From positions 15,868,501 through 15,932,500 of the forward strand of contig NC_092240.1 of the NCBI RefSeq assembly GCF_036320965.1: 64,000 nucleotides of DNA, written 5' to 3'. The DNA is from Panulirus ornatus. Lineage: Eukaryota > Arthropoda > Malacostraca > Decapoda > Palinuridae. Below are positions 22,992 through 34,562 of the stretch, piece by piece. A program made the translations under genes and the position numbers. A model generated the notes under the pieces. The model was not told the origin of the DNA. It saw only the letters and a program-made list of their open reading frames with translations, and did no database searches. Positions within the stretch are counted from its first letter, which is position 1; every line of letters starts with the position of its first letter.

Positions 22992-25080
22992 GACGATTTG
23001 TATGTTACTTTGAGCGTGTAGCTCGTAATAGTCTTGATGATTTTATACAAGAGTTTTCAGGGTAATGGCGGCAGAACCTCGGCTTACTGGTGGTATGCTT
23101 GATGGAGGTGGAAGTTTTGTTGTGTACTTTATAAATGGCGACGTTGTTCTGCGGATGTTACTGGCATTTTAAGATATTCTCCAAGTGTACTATTTTTTTG
23201 TTTTGTGAAAGGGCGCTACGTTAGTGGATGCTATTTTCCTTAACTCAGATGCTGATCGTATGGGCTTGAACCAAGCGAGCTCGGAAACTATACACTCAAA
23301 TTACCAATAGGAATAAGTTACCGAGTTATCCCGAGGCACATTTCGAGAGTGAACTTTATCCAGCTTGATTTTCCATACCTACATTCATTCTGTAATGAAT
23401 TCATTTCCCATTCTTTTAAAAGTAAAAACTTAACATTCATCCATGTAGGTACTTCCACCGTTTGAAGACCAAGAATTCACCGGATCATGCGAGCTTTGCT
23501 TGTGAAATTAATTTCCTTTGAAGATTATGACCTAAGAAACGACTAGTTCGGCTAATTAATATATAACCGGGAGTTCTGGGAGCAGGATCTCGTTGCCTAA
23601 TGGTTTTGATAATTATTTATGGCATGAAGATGTTATTCGTCATTGTTCATAACTTGCTTGCTGTAAGTTGTGGAGTCAGTTATCGCAAGTGTTCAGAGAG
23701 CTGTTATGTTTCATGCATAAGTTTGTGTTAATATTCTGTAACCATCTTGGCTTTCGTAACTTTTTTGTTGTGACGTTTATTATGCCTCTCGTGCAGGTGT
23801 CTTTAGTCAACTCCGTTTTTTCTTTTTTTTTTTGTACATTTTTTGCATTGGTACGACCTTTTATGCCGACACACCCCAGTTCTTCATGAAGTCATAGCGC
23901 AGTTTGAAGTTTCCAGTGATGGGGTTATGTGTTCTATAAATGATCTTATATTAGAAGCACTTAAAGAAAAGGTACAGTCATTTTTCTGTGTATGAATACT
24001 ATGCAGATAACGGTAAATTAATAATCGTTTGCCAGGAGACACTGTAACTGTACATATTTCGCCTCACTTGTTAAAATCTATAACAGGAATGTTTAACCTG
24101 ACCACTTGTTTACTAATACTGTACGCTATTTGGAATATAGTTTTCATGAGCCACAATATATTGGTTTGGTTCTCTTGGGCGGTTGTTATTGGCCGCGAAT
24201 CCTCGTAAACCCTCTGTTGGTAGTGCAGTCACCAGTAGAACACTTAGTGTTAATTGAATTCGTAACATGATTAGGTGATAAGGTATGAGCTTCATGTAAA
24301 TTGAGGATCCATTAGTTTCTGGTGTTTCAGAAAACGTCGATTTTTGAAAAAAAAAAAGGGGGGGGAGGGGGGTATAATTGCGGCTTCAAATGATCGTATC
24401 ATTCAATGCATTTAAGATCTTGCACCAACATTGCATGTTCACAATAAATCAAACCAAAACTGACCAAGTATACTTGGACTGTTGCGAGTTATTGGTTAAA
24501 GGTGATGGAGGGCCTACTCAAGTTTCCGGCCCGTGCTTGGCTTAGCTTTGATAGCATTAATTGAAAGTATGTTCTTTGTATATGGAATAACATCATGATT
24601 TGGAGTGGATCCGCTTTGAGTTGTTCTTTTGCATCGTGTGAAGCAAAGTACGTGATATCACTTGGCCCAGCGTAAATATACAATGGCTAGGAATGCATTA
24701 GTGAATCTTGTATTTGTTACACCCTTATATGACAAAGAAACGAGAGTTCGATGGAAAAATACTATTTGAAAGAGACGGATACCGAGAGAAGATATACCCT
24801 CGAAACCAATTTACAAGTGGAAAGGGAAATGGGAGTAGGGAGTAACCGCCAACGATTGGTTCTCAAGGATGTTTCTTGTCAAGGCTGGAGGTTTAAATGC
24901 CAAGCGACGCTATAGATGAACCTGTGCCTCCCGTTTTAGCCAGTGATTCACGCAGGCGTTGGCAGACTATTTTTCCATTGCTTATTTCCGTGGTAAATAT
25001 TTTTCGGATATTTTCTAAACAAGTCATAGTAACATCCGCAATCTTCGAGATAGGTGTATTGTACATAGAGATAAATGATA
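22989..25080. other. Low-copy sequence
   Basis: No coding feature. Contains a purine stretch at 24347-24372 (11 A, then two runs of G separated by one A). Confidence 0.4.
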
Positions 25081-25263
25081 TATGGTGATTTACGATAATG
25101 GAGTGACAGCCACATAGTTGGCAAGATCGCTCGGGCGGCGTCCCTTAGCCGAAGTTCGTTACATTCGGCCGGAAGTTCCCTGTCAGCGGTTATGGTCTGG
25201 ATGTGTCAAGATGCTAGGGAAGCTGCCTCTCCCCTACCTTCAGTCATACACCACATAGCATGT

Positions 25264-25346
25264 TAGCTTTCCTTTGTATGTTATCGGGGATGGCCAAATA
25301 GTAGTTTTCCTATGGATGTTGTCGAGGATGGACAGTATGTAGTAGA
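25264..25346. repeat. Two-copy imperfect tandem repeat
   Basis: TTTCCT(T/A)TG(T/G)ATGTT(A/G)TCG(G/A)GGATGG..A occurs twice, about 43 bases apart. Confidence 0.6.
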
Positions 25347-26229
25347 TTTAGAAATAGTGTTGTACATGAGGAACGTGTGGGTATGACAAAATTAGCTCCA
25401 GCAGGACCATGAGATTTTAAATCCCCTTCCTGTGACAGAATGTCCTAAGATGGTTGTATCTTTTAGGTTCCCATGGCCTGTTTTCTAGGTTTCCCTCCTG
25501 TTCTTCCTCCAGCGCCCTTCCTGGCGAGAGAATGGCATTTTGGTGAGACTGAAATATGAGGGACAAATGAGTGCAGAGTTCAGGGTGAGGCGGACCATTG
25601 TGAAGTAATTGGCAAGTGTTGAGAGTTTTGGTGAGGGCGGCGTGTTGCGGTGGGCCTCAGCGGTTTGCGGGCCGCGGCCTCACCGCTAAAGGTGGACTCC
25701 TTATTATACTTTGTAAGACCTTATTAGCCTAGAAAAAGGGAAACTATGGGAGATCTACGGAATTTTGGAAATGTTTTAAAACGTGTAAGATTCATACGTT
25801 ACTGAAATATAGGATTAACGTATGATGTTACGTTGTAATGTTGCTCTATATTGTTTATATTTATCCCCATACACCCGAATTAAGCGTTTTAAGATTTTGA
25901 CGGATCCTAGGGAAATGTCTTGATTTTTATAAGTTTTATCGACTCTCTCTCTGTACTTTAAGTACTTCTGTGATGAACATTTTCGCTGTACAGAATATTT
26001 AGATAGTCAAAAAATTATGATTGATTTTACATATTTGCTTTTTCTATCTTGTTCTACTCTTTGAGAAACCGTAAGTAATGTTAGTAGGCCAGACATTGTG
26101 ACGTATCCACTGACGCGTCGCGGATGTTTAAAGCCTTACCTTCCCACGGTTGTGTAGGTCTGCGGGCGGGCCTGTGGTCGCGGTACATCACCCACACTGT
26201 CGAGTAAAGTTATGATGTGGGTGACGGAC
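25347..26229. other. Low-copy sequence with a GC-rich inverted repeat
   Basis: Around 25639-25686 arms GCGGTGGGCC and GGCCTCACCGC can pair around CGGTTTGCGGGCC. No gene recognised. Confidence 0.4.
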
Positions 26230-26242
26230 GGGGCGGGGCCGG
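26230..26242. promoter_or_regulatory. GC box (Sp/KLF-type) in a GC-rich island
   Basis: GGGGCGGGGCCGG is a textbook Sp/KLF motif. It lies in DNA (about 26100-26360) noticeably richer in CG dinucleotides than the surroundings, beside GACGCGTCGCGG near 26113. No transcript start can be fixed. Confidence 0.35.
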
Positions 26243-27921
26243 TGATGGTTCACGATATGGTCGCCTCCACGTTGGTTCTTAACGGCCGTTGAGGAGGGAG
26301 GAGGAGGTGGTGCGCCGGGGAGTTGGGGAGGGGAGGGGAGGTTACAGGGGACTCCCTCACAGATGAACATGTGGGAATGAAAGTGCGTTGTGGAAAAAAT
26401 AGTGTCTGGCATGAAGAGAGGAGCAAGGGTGCGTGCGGTTGTTGTAAGAAGAGCACGTAAGTACCTGCCCATATCCTGTGATATGTTGGAATAAAAACAT
26501 ATATTAGCAAGGTCACCGCATCGATTTTATTCACCGTTTTAATCACCATAAGGATTTTTTCCCCACTGGTGCTACCTTCTTTTTAAGTACTCTTATACAA
26601 AGAATGAGAATCTTTAACATCCTGTTACGTTTATGTTAACATCTGATTTCGTCAGGTAGAGCTGGAGATGACGTTTCTCTCCCACGTCAATTTAAACGGC
26701 CACCAGGAAGTTGAGGATTTAAATCCCCAGGTTTTTAAATCCTCCAGTGGACGTTTTCAACGGAAACGGCCAGTGTACCAGCGGGGATCCCCTCCACCAC
26801 CTCCTTCCTCCTTCAAATACAATGGGACGTCGCTAAGCCTCCAGACACGGTTTGGCTTCTATAACGGTTTTATTAAACTATTATCAGAGTAAGTTATGGC
26901 TTACTGTATGGTAGAAATGCATGCTTGTAAATGGTATAAGATTTAGGCAGCAGCGAAAGATATTGGAACGGTGTGAGGATATTTAAAGATGGCTGGCCAT
27001 AGTCATCTTTTGTTGGCCCCACCACTTAAAATCAGGCCGCCAGGAAGTTCTTAGTTACCTTGTCCAACGGACATTTCACGGCGGAGAAAATCACACCAGT
27101 GGGGTTTAAAGGGCAACACCGAGGGTGGGGGTGGGGCGGGCTAGGCTAGCCTGGCACCTGCTGCTGCACCGGCCACTCCGCCCCAGGGTTAACGAGTGTG
27201 TGGGGTGGCAACCATCGCGACAGGTACACCGCAGCTGGAAGGAACTGTGTGGGTCGAGCACAATAATCAAGAGTTTTCGAAAAAACTTCCTTTGTTGTTG
27301 GCGGAATGGCTGGAATATCCTCAGATTTGTGTCGTCAAGGTCACAGTTCCTCAGCATGTGGGAATTAGTGGTAGACAGAAGCTATATTTGAATCACACGA
27401 AATTTACCATTATCATGCTGTTATACGGCTTTCCTGCAAATATTCTTATCATTGTTTATCTTGGAAATTAGTGAAGCCATTGGCCACATCCCGGTTTATG
27501 AAGAATGATTAGTTATTCGTTGGTAATCTAGCTGACCCGCGGACCCGCTTTTTATTTGGGTATGTTTTTATCATTGTCCGGACGTCCGTTAGCCATCCGT
27601 CTCGCTTTGTGTTGGCCGAAGCGAATGCCACATACCATACAGCCTTCAGATTGTGTGCTAAGATTTATATGAATTATGAAAGACACGATGATATATTAGG
27701 ACACGTTCGTTATATAGATATTTTGTTGTTTTTTTTCCTTAAATCCGTCATGCTATTTTTGGAGATTTACTAGAAATATCTGGGATCTGAGAAAGACTTT
27801 TGATTGAGACTTGTGTTCTGTTTATCCGTGTGCCTGTCTTGTGTGTATTTACATGTTTGCTTATACCTTCTTGAAAGTGGAGTCTCACATCTTGAACTTT
27901 TGTATGGGTGCATTTAGCTAT

Positions 27922-27926
<5 letters not shown>
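26243..27926. other. Low-copy sequence, partly GC-rich
   Basis: Contains two similar stretches, 26696-26735 and 27033-27100, sharing GGCC(A/G)CCAGGAAGTT and a nearby TTTAAA(T/G). No coding domain in the overlapping short frames at 27106-27471. Confidence 0.4.

Positions 27927-27989
<63 letters not shown>
27927..27989. repeat. (GA)n microsatellite
   Basis: Perfect GA run. Confidence 0.95.
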
Positions 27990-27992
<3 letters not shown>

Positions 27993-28101
27993 TCAGCTGT
28001 ATCATATATACATAAACTTCCCAACAATTGCACCAATTAGTAAGCTTTACATTTTTATCCCGGCTTTGGAAATTTTTGAAGGTAAATTTTTTTTTACCAC
28101 A

Positions 28102-28103
<2 letters not shown>

Positions 28104-28136
<33 letters not shown>
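28104..28136. repeat. (TA)n microsatellite
   Basis: Short TA run, no element attached. Confidence 0.95.
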
Positions 28137-28139
<3 letters not shown>

Positions 28140-29212
28140 TGTGATGGGAAACATGTGTAAGTATTCTGATAATACGTATAAAGCATTCTTTGCATCAGAG
28201 ATAAGTATTAAATGAGATTTAACATGAATTGAAGACGAAGATTATCTGGCGCCAGAGTGTATTTATTGGTTCAGACAATGTACTTTTTCTTGTTTTGAAA
28301 TCCCTCAGTCAAATTAGGATCGAAGACCTTCCGTGTAATATCACGTTATAAAGTACTTGTGTATATGAGGAAGTAACTTGTTAAAGGTTTCATTTAAGAT
28401 AATTGCATAACACTTGTTTGTTATGAGTGCTTTATTCATATCATAATTAATGGTGTTCACCTCATGTCTTGCATGTTATTGTCCTAATGATAAAGTGAAT
28501 AACTTTTTAGTATTATGAATATTTTCCCATTAAAAAGCAGTGGCGAATACTCGAGTTGATATCTTTTTTAGTTACTGGTCTTGTCAACTTACAAAGAAAA
28601 AGAGAATAAAGCAGAGGAGTACTGTGGTATCTCCATAATTGAAACCCAAGAGTAATGATGACTTTCACCCATGTATACCAGTATAATATCTAAGAGTCAG
28701 CGGTGACTTACGATGACTCATGTCATGGTGTTTGAGGTTGTAATTTTCAAGGTGGTCGTAGAGCGATTTCTTGCTGAACCGTACACATTTTTTCCTTTAG
28801 GATTAGGGGTACAGTTGAAGCTGATTGGATTAAATGTGTTGTTTATCATAGAGGTCCGTTGTACTTCATTTCAGTAGCAGGTTTTTGAAGTTATCTCAGA
28901 AGGTGCTGCAACTTTACTGTTGATGGTAAGCTGAAAGTAATTCCTGCAATTATGCTTTTCCACTGTTCGGTTCCATGAGTTGAGGCCCACTTAAAGAAGG
29001 TTGCTTGGTGTGCCAGGTATCTTGCTGCACGTATTTTATATATCTGATTTTCAACCCTTGAATATTGTGGTCGAACAATAATCTCGGAGTAACGGACGAT
29101 TTGCGCCGGCATCACGGGCGAGCTGCTGCGTGGGGATTTGAATACAAGGGAGGAAGTGGTCAGTGCGGGCCTTCCTCAGAGGGGCAAGACTCTCCTGCTC
29201 CAGGTCTTGTAG
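28137..29212. other. Low-copy AT-rich sequence
   Basis: Nothing recognised. Confidence 0.4.
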
Positions 29213-29556
29213 GATCGCTGCCCCTTAACTGACGCCAGAAAACTCTCAGAAGACTCATCATGCGAAAGCAGGTAGCTATTTAATGAAGTATATATGTATT
29301 TTTTTCGTTAAGTGAAATGCTAAGCGCTAAGATATCATAGATAAGATCAGGTATTTGTCATATGTGATTCGCCTGATGTCTTCTGTGATCGCTGCTCCTT
29401 AACTGACACAAGAAAACTCAGAAGACTCATCATGCGAAGGCAGGTAGATATTTAATGAAGTATATTATTTTCCCCCCCTTTAACTGAAATGCTAATTGTT
29501 AAGATATCATTGTTATGATCAGGTATTTGTCATATGTGATTCGTTTGATGTAGAGG
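29213..29556. repeat. Tandem duplication, 174-bp unit, two copies
   Basis: GATCGCTGC(C/T)CCTTAACTGA begins at 29213 and again at 29387; both copies continue through CAGAAGACTCATCATGCGAA and CAGGTATTTGTCATATGTG. Divergence is moderate. Confidence 0.88.
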
Positions 29557-29825
29557 CTGATTACTTTTTATTATTTTTGTTATATGCCTCTGAACATTGG
29601 TAAGTCAGCTGCTTGGAATTATTTTTTTTTTTTAAATAAAAGCTATATATGTTTATACATGTTTACATGTCCCCCCCAGCCACAGTGTAACCTATATTGT
29701 GTTGACTTTGTTTTTACATGACACGTGTATGTTATTGCTTGCAGTGTTATGAGACACTTTATCTTGCCTTGTATGTTGTGTGAAGAGTTGCAACGGAGAG
29801 AAAGGAGTGATGGTAGAGCTAGTGG

Positions 29826-30125
29826 GGTACTGGTGGTGGTGGTGGTGGTAGAGATGGGTACCACCGGTAGTGGTCGTGGTTTTTGGTGTCACTCGTTTTG
29901 GTAATGATCGGTACAAATAGTAGTAGTAGTGGTGGTGGTGGTGGTGGTGGAGATTATAGATAACAACCCGTGGTAGTGATGGTGGTGGAGATGGTGGTGA
30001 TAGATACCATTGGTGGTTGTGATGCTGGTGGACATGATTTGTGACAACTAGTGGTAGTGGTGGTGTAGATTTTAGATACCACCAATGATGATGGTAGGTA
30101 CCAGTGGTGGTAGTGGTGATGTAGG
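29826..30125. repeat. Imperfect (GGT/GAT)n trinucleotide tract
   Basis: Long run of TGG, TAG and GAT triplets. On the minus strand it reads as His/Thr/Tyr-rich peptide in an open frame, which is a product of the repeat and not evidence of coding. Confidence 0.9.
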
Positions 30126-30339
30126 TAATGGGTACTGATGAAGGCCTCACCTCACGTAGCCCCGCTCCCCCTAGCTTGGTGAAGGATCGCCCCTCACTCG
30201 CTTGTTGACGGAGATTAAATTTCCGCTGCGTAAAAATTTAAACCCCCCGAGGCAGGAAATTTGTCCCCCTCCCCTCCCCCCGCCTGGCAGGAAATAGCAA
30301 ATCAGTGGCGTAACGGTGACGCAAGCATCACCCACTACC

Positions 30340-30342
<3 letters not shown>

Positions 30343-30418
<76 letters not shown>
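30343..30418. repeat. (CT)n microsatellite
   Basis: Perfect CT run. Confidence 0.95.
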
Positions 30419-30419
<1 letters not shown>

Positions 30420-30547
30420 ATGGGTAGCCACCGACTAGGGAGGTATATATTACTAGTACTACCCGCCTGGGTATCGGGAGGGTTAGCTACAGCTGCACAG
30501 TATAAGCCCTCACTTCATTGGCTGTCAAGTCTCACTCCTTGGGCCCA

Positions 30548-30705
30548 GGTAGTTGTCTTTTCTTTCTGCCTCTACTCTCACACGTGGGCTGCTGGCTTTC
30601 ACTCCCACATTCACAAGATCTCACGCTTAACATTTGACAACACTTAACTCACACAACCCGTTGTTGGTAACCCTAGATTTTCTGCCTTTAGGCAAGATGT
30701 CCTCA
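30548..30705. repeat. Dispersed repeat R, copy 1
   Basis: Shares GTCTTTTCTTT, GGGCTGCTGGCTTTC and AACACTT/TTCTAGGTTTT-like blocks, in the same order, with 49054-49215. Both copies sit between two (CT)n arrays. Family unknown. Confidence 0.6.
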
Positions 30706-30708
30706 GAA

Positions 30709-30892
<184 letters not shown>

Positions 30893-31024
30893 CTTAGTAC
30901 TTCACACATAACCGACCGTTTTTTTCCCCAGCAGGCTTGCATCATGTAGATACGTACGTTTTTTTTTTCTTACCCTGTCTGTCACTGTGGGTGCTCTGCC
31001 CCCCCATCCCTAACCTTTGATCCA

Positions 31025-31900
31025 TGATGGCTCCTCCGTTGAGTAACCGGTCCTTCGGTTGATCATTGTTGATCTCTTCGTTAAGTAACATTGATCCCTT
31101 CGTTGATGAACATTGATCCCCCGTTGATCATCATTCTTCACCTTTAGTTAACATTGATCTCTACTTTGAGCCATATTAGTCTACAGTTGATCCACAGTGG
31201 ACCCTCCGTTGATCCACAGTGGTCCCTCCGTTGATCCATAGTGGTCCCTTCGTTGATCCACAGTACTACCTACGTTGAGCCACAGTAGTCCTTCCGTTGT
31301 TCCAGTGATCCTTCCGTTGATCCTCAGTGGTTCTTCCTTTGATCCAGTGGTCCTTCCGTTGATTCTCTGTGGTCCTTTCGTTGATATATAGTGGTCCTTC
31401 CGTTGATCCATAGTGGTCCTTCCGTTGATCCACAGTGGTCCTGTTGATCCACAGTGGTTCTTCCGTTGATCCACAGTGGTCCTTCTGTTGATCCATAGTG
31501 GTTCTTCCGTTGATCCAGTGTTCCTTCCGTTGATCCATAGTGGTCCTTCCGTTGATCCACATTTGTCCTTCTGTTGATCCATAGTGGTTCTTCCGTTGAT
31601 CCACAGTGGTTCTTCCGTTGATCCATGGTGGTCCTTCCGTTGATCCATAGTGGTCCTTCCGTTGATCCATAGTGGTCCTTCCGTTGATGCACAGTGGTCC
31701 TTCTGTTGATCCATATTGGTTCTTCCGTTGATCCTCAGTGATCCTTCCGTTGATCCACAGTAGTCTTTCCGTTGTTCCATGGTGATCCTTCCGTTGATAC
31801 ATAGTGGTCCTACTGTTGATCCACAGTGGTCTCCATTGATCCATAGCGGTCCCCCATGATACGTAGTGGTTTCCCTTCGTTATCCAGTGTTGGTCAGCTA
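31025..31900. repeat. 22-bp minisatellite
   Basis: About 38 tandem units of consensus CAGTGGTCCTTCCGTTGATC plus two bases (CA), with variants in the CA/TA positions and some short units. Because 22 is one more than a multiple of three and the unit has no minus-strand stop, three overlapping minus-strand frames of 122-238 codons stay open, each with a 22-residue period (e.g. GSTEGPLWINGRT). Treated as non-coding. Confidence 0.93.
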
Positions 31901-32382
31901 TGACCCTTTTCCCACTGATCCAGTGAGGCCCTTTTCCCTTACCCACTGATCCAGTGAGATTCAGCCCCCCTCCTTCCCACATTGCTCCACACAGTCCTTT
32001 CCCTTACCCAGTGGTCCGTTGAGATTCATCCTCATTGATCCACTAGGACGTCCTTACCCCTCCCCACAGATCCACACCCTCCCCCAATGATCCACCAAGC
32101 CCTCCTCCCCTTCCCCAGTGATTCAGGCAGGTCCCCTGGGCAGGTCAATGCTTCACCTTGTTGACAGATATGGCGTTTCCGGTGTGTGGACGGGTACGGG
32201 CGGGAGGGAGGGGAGGGGTTGGCTTGGGAGGGCTGGACACCCCCTGTTACCCTCCCCTTCGCCCTCTCGAACAACACCCCCTCCCCACGTGTCCTCTCCC
32301 CTCTCCCCACCAGCAGCGAGCTTTGCCGGTATCGGAGTTGTTTATTGTGCATCAGGAAGTCTTATATATATACACACACACA
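31901..32382. other. C/T-rich low-copy sequence
   Basis: Repeated TGATCCA and CCCTT(A/T)CCC words continue from the minisatellite with decay to about 32110. Nothing coding. Confidence 0.4.
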
Positions 32383-32456
32383 CGTATAACGGTTCATCCA
32401 CGAACGTATAACAGTTTATACACGAACGTGTAACGGTTTGTACACGAACATATAAG
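32383..32456. repeat. 22-bp minisatellite, ~3.5 copies
   Basis: Unit ACGAACGTATAACAGTTTAT plus AC, with purine transitions between copies. Confidence 0.85.
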
Positions 32457-32599
32457 GTCATGCATCCTCTAGCTCTTCCCATCTACGTTCTTCATTGACT
32501 CAGGCTACTTGGAATGAACTCTGCTCTAGAACGAGAGATTATTTTATACACGTAAGACTTTCACCTAGACTCTCCTATGCCTCTTCCGCCCCGCCTTTC

Positions 32600-32900
32600 T
32601 CTACACCTCACGACGGGGGATTACTAGAAAATCGTAATGCAAGATCATTTTTGATCCCACTAAAGCCACTTGTCAAGTGGTGCTCAGCACACTGGTCCTC
32701 CCGGCTCTGTCCAACCATCACCTCATCCGACTGTTCGGCAAGGAGTTACTGCACCATACCCTCCGCCACCGTCGCCTCCTGCCCACCGCAGATCTCTCGT
32801 TCCCGGGTGGCACTTAGGCATCACAAGAGCACCGAGCCCCATCCAACTCCATGGAGACCTCTCGATAGAACAGCTCCAGCCGAACCGCTGTGATCACCTA
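32600..32900 (+). pseudogene. LINE ORF2 C-terminal fragment (CR1/I/Jockey group)
   Basis: Plus-strand frames contain RHRRLLPTADLSFPG and RVALRHHKSTEPHP, matching at DNA level (roughly two-thirds identity by eye) the segment around 50126-50220 (HCHLLPLEIPRPRVTVRHHS). Frames are shifted and no catalytic box remains. Confidence 0.5.
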
Positions 32901-33033
32901 TAGAAATTAGACATCCACATGAGTGTTTGTGTAAAAACAGTTTATCACTGCCTGTATTGGTTATAGCATTATCTGTATTGTGTGTATTTCCATTGTATGA
33001 TTTCAGGTTTTGGCTGCTGACGAATCAGTAAGC

Positions 33034-33035
<2 letters not shown>

Positions 33036-33090
<55 letters not shown>
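33036..33090. repeat. (TA)n microsatellite
   Basis: TA run followed by a scrap of the 230-bp element. Confidence 0.95.
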
Positions 33091-33092
<2 letters not shown>

Positions 33093-33121
33093 TTTTTCAA
33101 ACTATTTGCCATTTCCCGATA
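33091..33121 (-). mobile_element. Scrap of the ~230-bp element (3' tail only)
   Basis: TTCAAACTATTTGCCATTTC CC matches the minus-strand 3' end (GGGAAATGGCGAATAGTTTG). Cut off at a second (TA)n. Confidence 0.7.
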
Positions 33122-33133
33122 TATATATATATA

Positions 33134-33348
33134 AATTGGAAAGGATCACAATTTTGCGCGTGATCAAGATATTCCTATGAGTCCACGGGGAAAATGAAAC
33201 ACGAAAAGTTCCCAAGTGCACTTTCGTGTAATAATCACATCATCAGGGGAGACACAAGAGAGGAATATAACAGTCAGTTGATATACATCGAAGAGACGAA
33301 GCTAGGACGCATGTGAATATCTTGATCACGCGCAAAACTGTGATCCTT

Positions 33349-33354
<6 letters not shown>
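33134..33354. mobile_element. Foldback element with 40-bp terminal inverted repeats
   Basis: Left arm 33135-33174 (starts ATTGGAAAGGATCACAATTT) and right arm 33315-33354 are reverse complements at 39 of 40 positions. The 140-bp interior carries an additional 8-bp hairpin (ACACGAAA 33199-33206 with TTTCGTGT 33222-33229). Flanked on both sides by (TA)n. Non-coding. It could be a MITE-like DNA element or the end of a larger retroelement; the class is not decided by sequence seen here. Confidence 0.8.

Positions 33355-33429
<75 letters not shown>
33353..33429. repeat. (TA)n microsatellite
   Basis: TA run at the right edge of the foldback element. Confidence 0.95.
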
Positions 33430-33432
<3 letters not shown>

Positions 33433-33590
33433 TGTATCAAATACACCTTCAAAACCATGCTTCCTCTTAGGGTTGTCGTTAGTAAAGCAGTGTGTGCAGG
33501 TTACATGATAACCGTGTGTCTGTCTGTCAGTCCTTAAGTACGTATATCGTCTGCCTATCCGTATCGCTAGTACGCATCTCGTCAGGATCT

Positions 33591-33855
33591 GTCTATATCA
33601 CAGGCACATATCTCTGTTTGTCCGTATATCGCAAACAAGTTTCCCGTTTGTTTGTCTGTATATCGCAGGCACACGTCTCGTCTGTTTGTCCGCATATCGC
33701 AAGCAAGTTTCCCGTTTGTTTGTCTGTATATCGCAGGCACACGTCTCGTCTGTTTGTCCGCATATCGCAAACAAGTTTCCCGTTTGTTTGTCTGTATATC
33801 GCAGGCACACGTCTCGACTGTTTGTCCGCATATCGCAAGCAAGTATCTCGTCAGG
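33591..33855. repeat. 68-bp minisatellite built from 34-bp half-units
   Basis: TATCGCAGGCACACGTCTCG recurs at 33661, 33729 and 33797 (period 68). Each unit is two related 34-bp halves, one ending CACACGTCTCG and the other CAAGTTTCCCG. Open frames exist on both strands as a by-product. Confidence 0.92.
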
Positions 33856-34562
33856 TGGCCAGAACCCGGGCCGCAGAACACCCATATATCACTCCGCCTC
33901 TGCTAATGACTCGCGAGAACCCAGCGAAGCGTTCATGATGGCGGTCTTATAATAAAATACATCGGTTCCGCAGCCCTTCTGCTCACACCACCGTAAGGAA
34001 GACGGCGTTCTGTCTCGTCAAGTAAAGAGCACTTGCCGCTCTTGAATCACCCTTTGTGTGAACTAGTTGTGTCATGTAATTAGAGTATGATGCCGGTGTT
34101 GAGTGGTAAATAGTGGCAACATCGGCTCGAAGCCATTCTGTAACATCTGTGTTCATTTTTACAGTAATTAACCTTAAGCATGTTCGCAAAGTATTGAGAG
34201 TATAATGATGACGCGTGATTAACGTCATGTAAATATTATCAGGTGGTGCTTTCTAAGTTTATTTATTGCCTATGAATTTATAGAGTAATTCTCATATTGC
34301 CTGGTAAGGGGTTAGCTTTAGCGTGTAAATGGCGAGGATTGCTTGCGCTGCATCTTAACTTGGATTGGCTTGGACTTGTGCAAGCAAGCATAAGCACATG
34401 GATATTTGGGGCTAAATCAGTCGTGAGAGGAGGCCTCTGTTGTAATTATGTATATTGTAAATAAATTGGCGGGTAAAATATCAGCAGACATAGTTATTTA
34501 GAATAACTGTGTGGACGTTGTACTGAATGGACACCACTGTGGTTAGGAAGATGGTTCTTGTT
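33856..34562. other. Low-copy sequence
   Basis: Nothing recognised. Confidence 0.4.

Noticed and set aside
31181..31982. 199-238-codon frames with a 22-residue period
   Set aside because: By-product of the stop-free 22-bp minisatellite; three frames are equally open.
33222..33246. Hammerhead ribozyme-like boxes on the minus strand (CTGATGA then GAAA) in the foldback element
   Set aside because: The sequence between the boxes gives at best a 3-bp offset stem II and no convincing stems I and III with a cleavage site; a covariance-model search would be needed.
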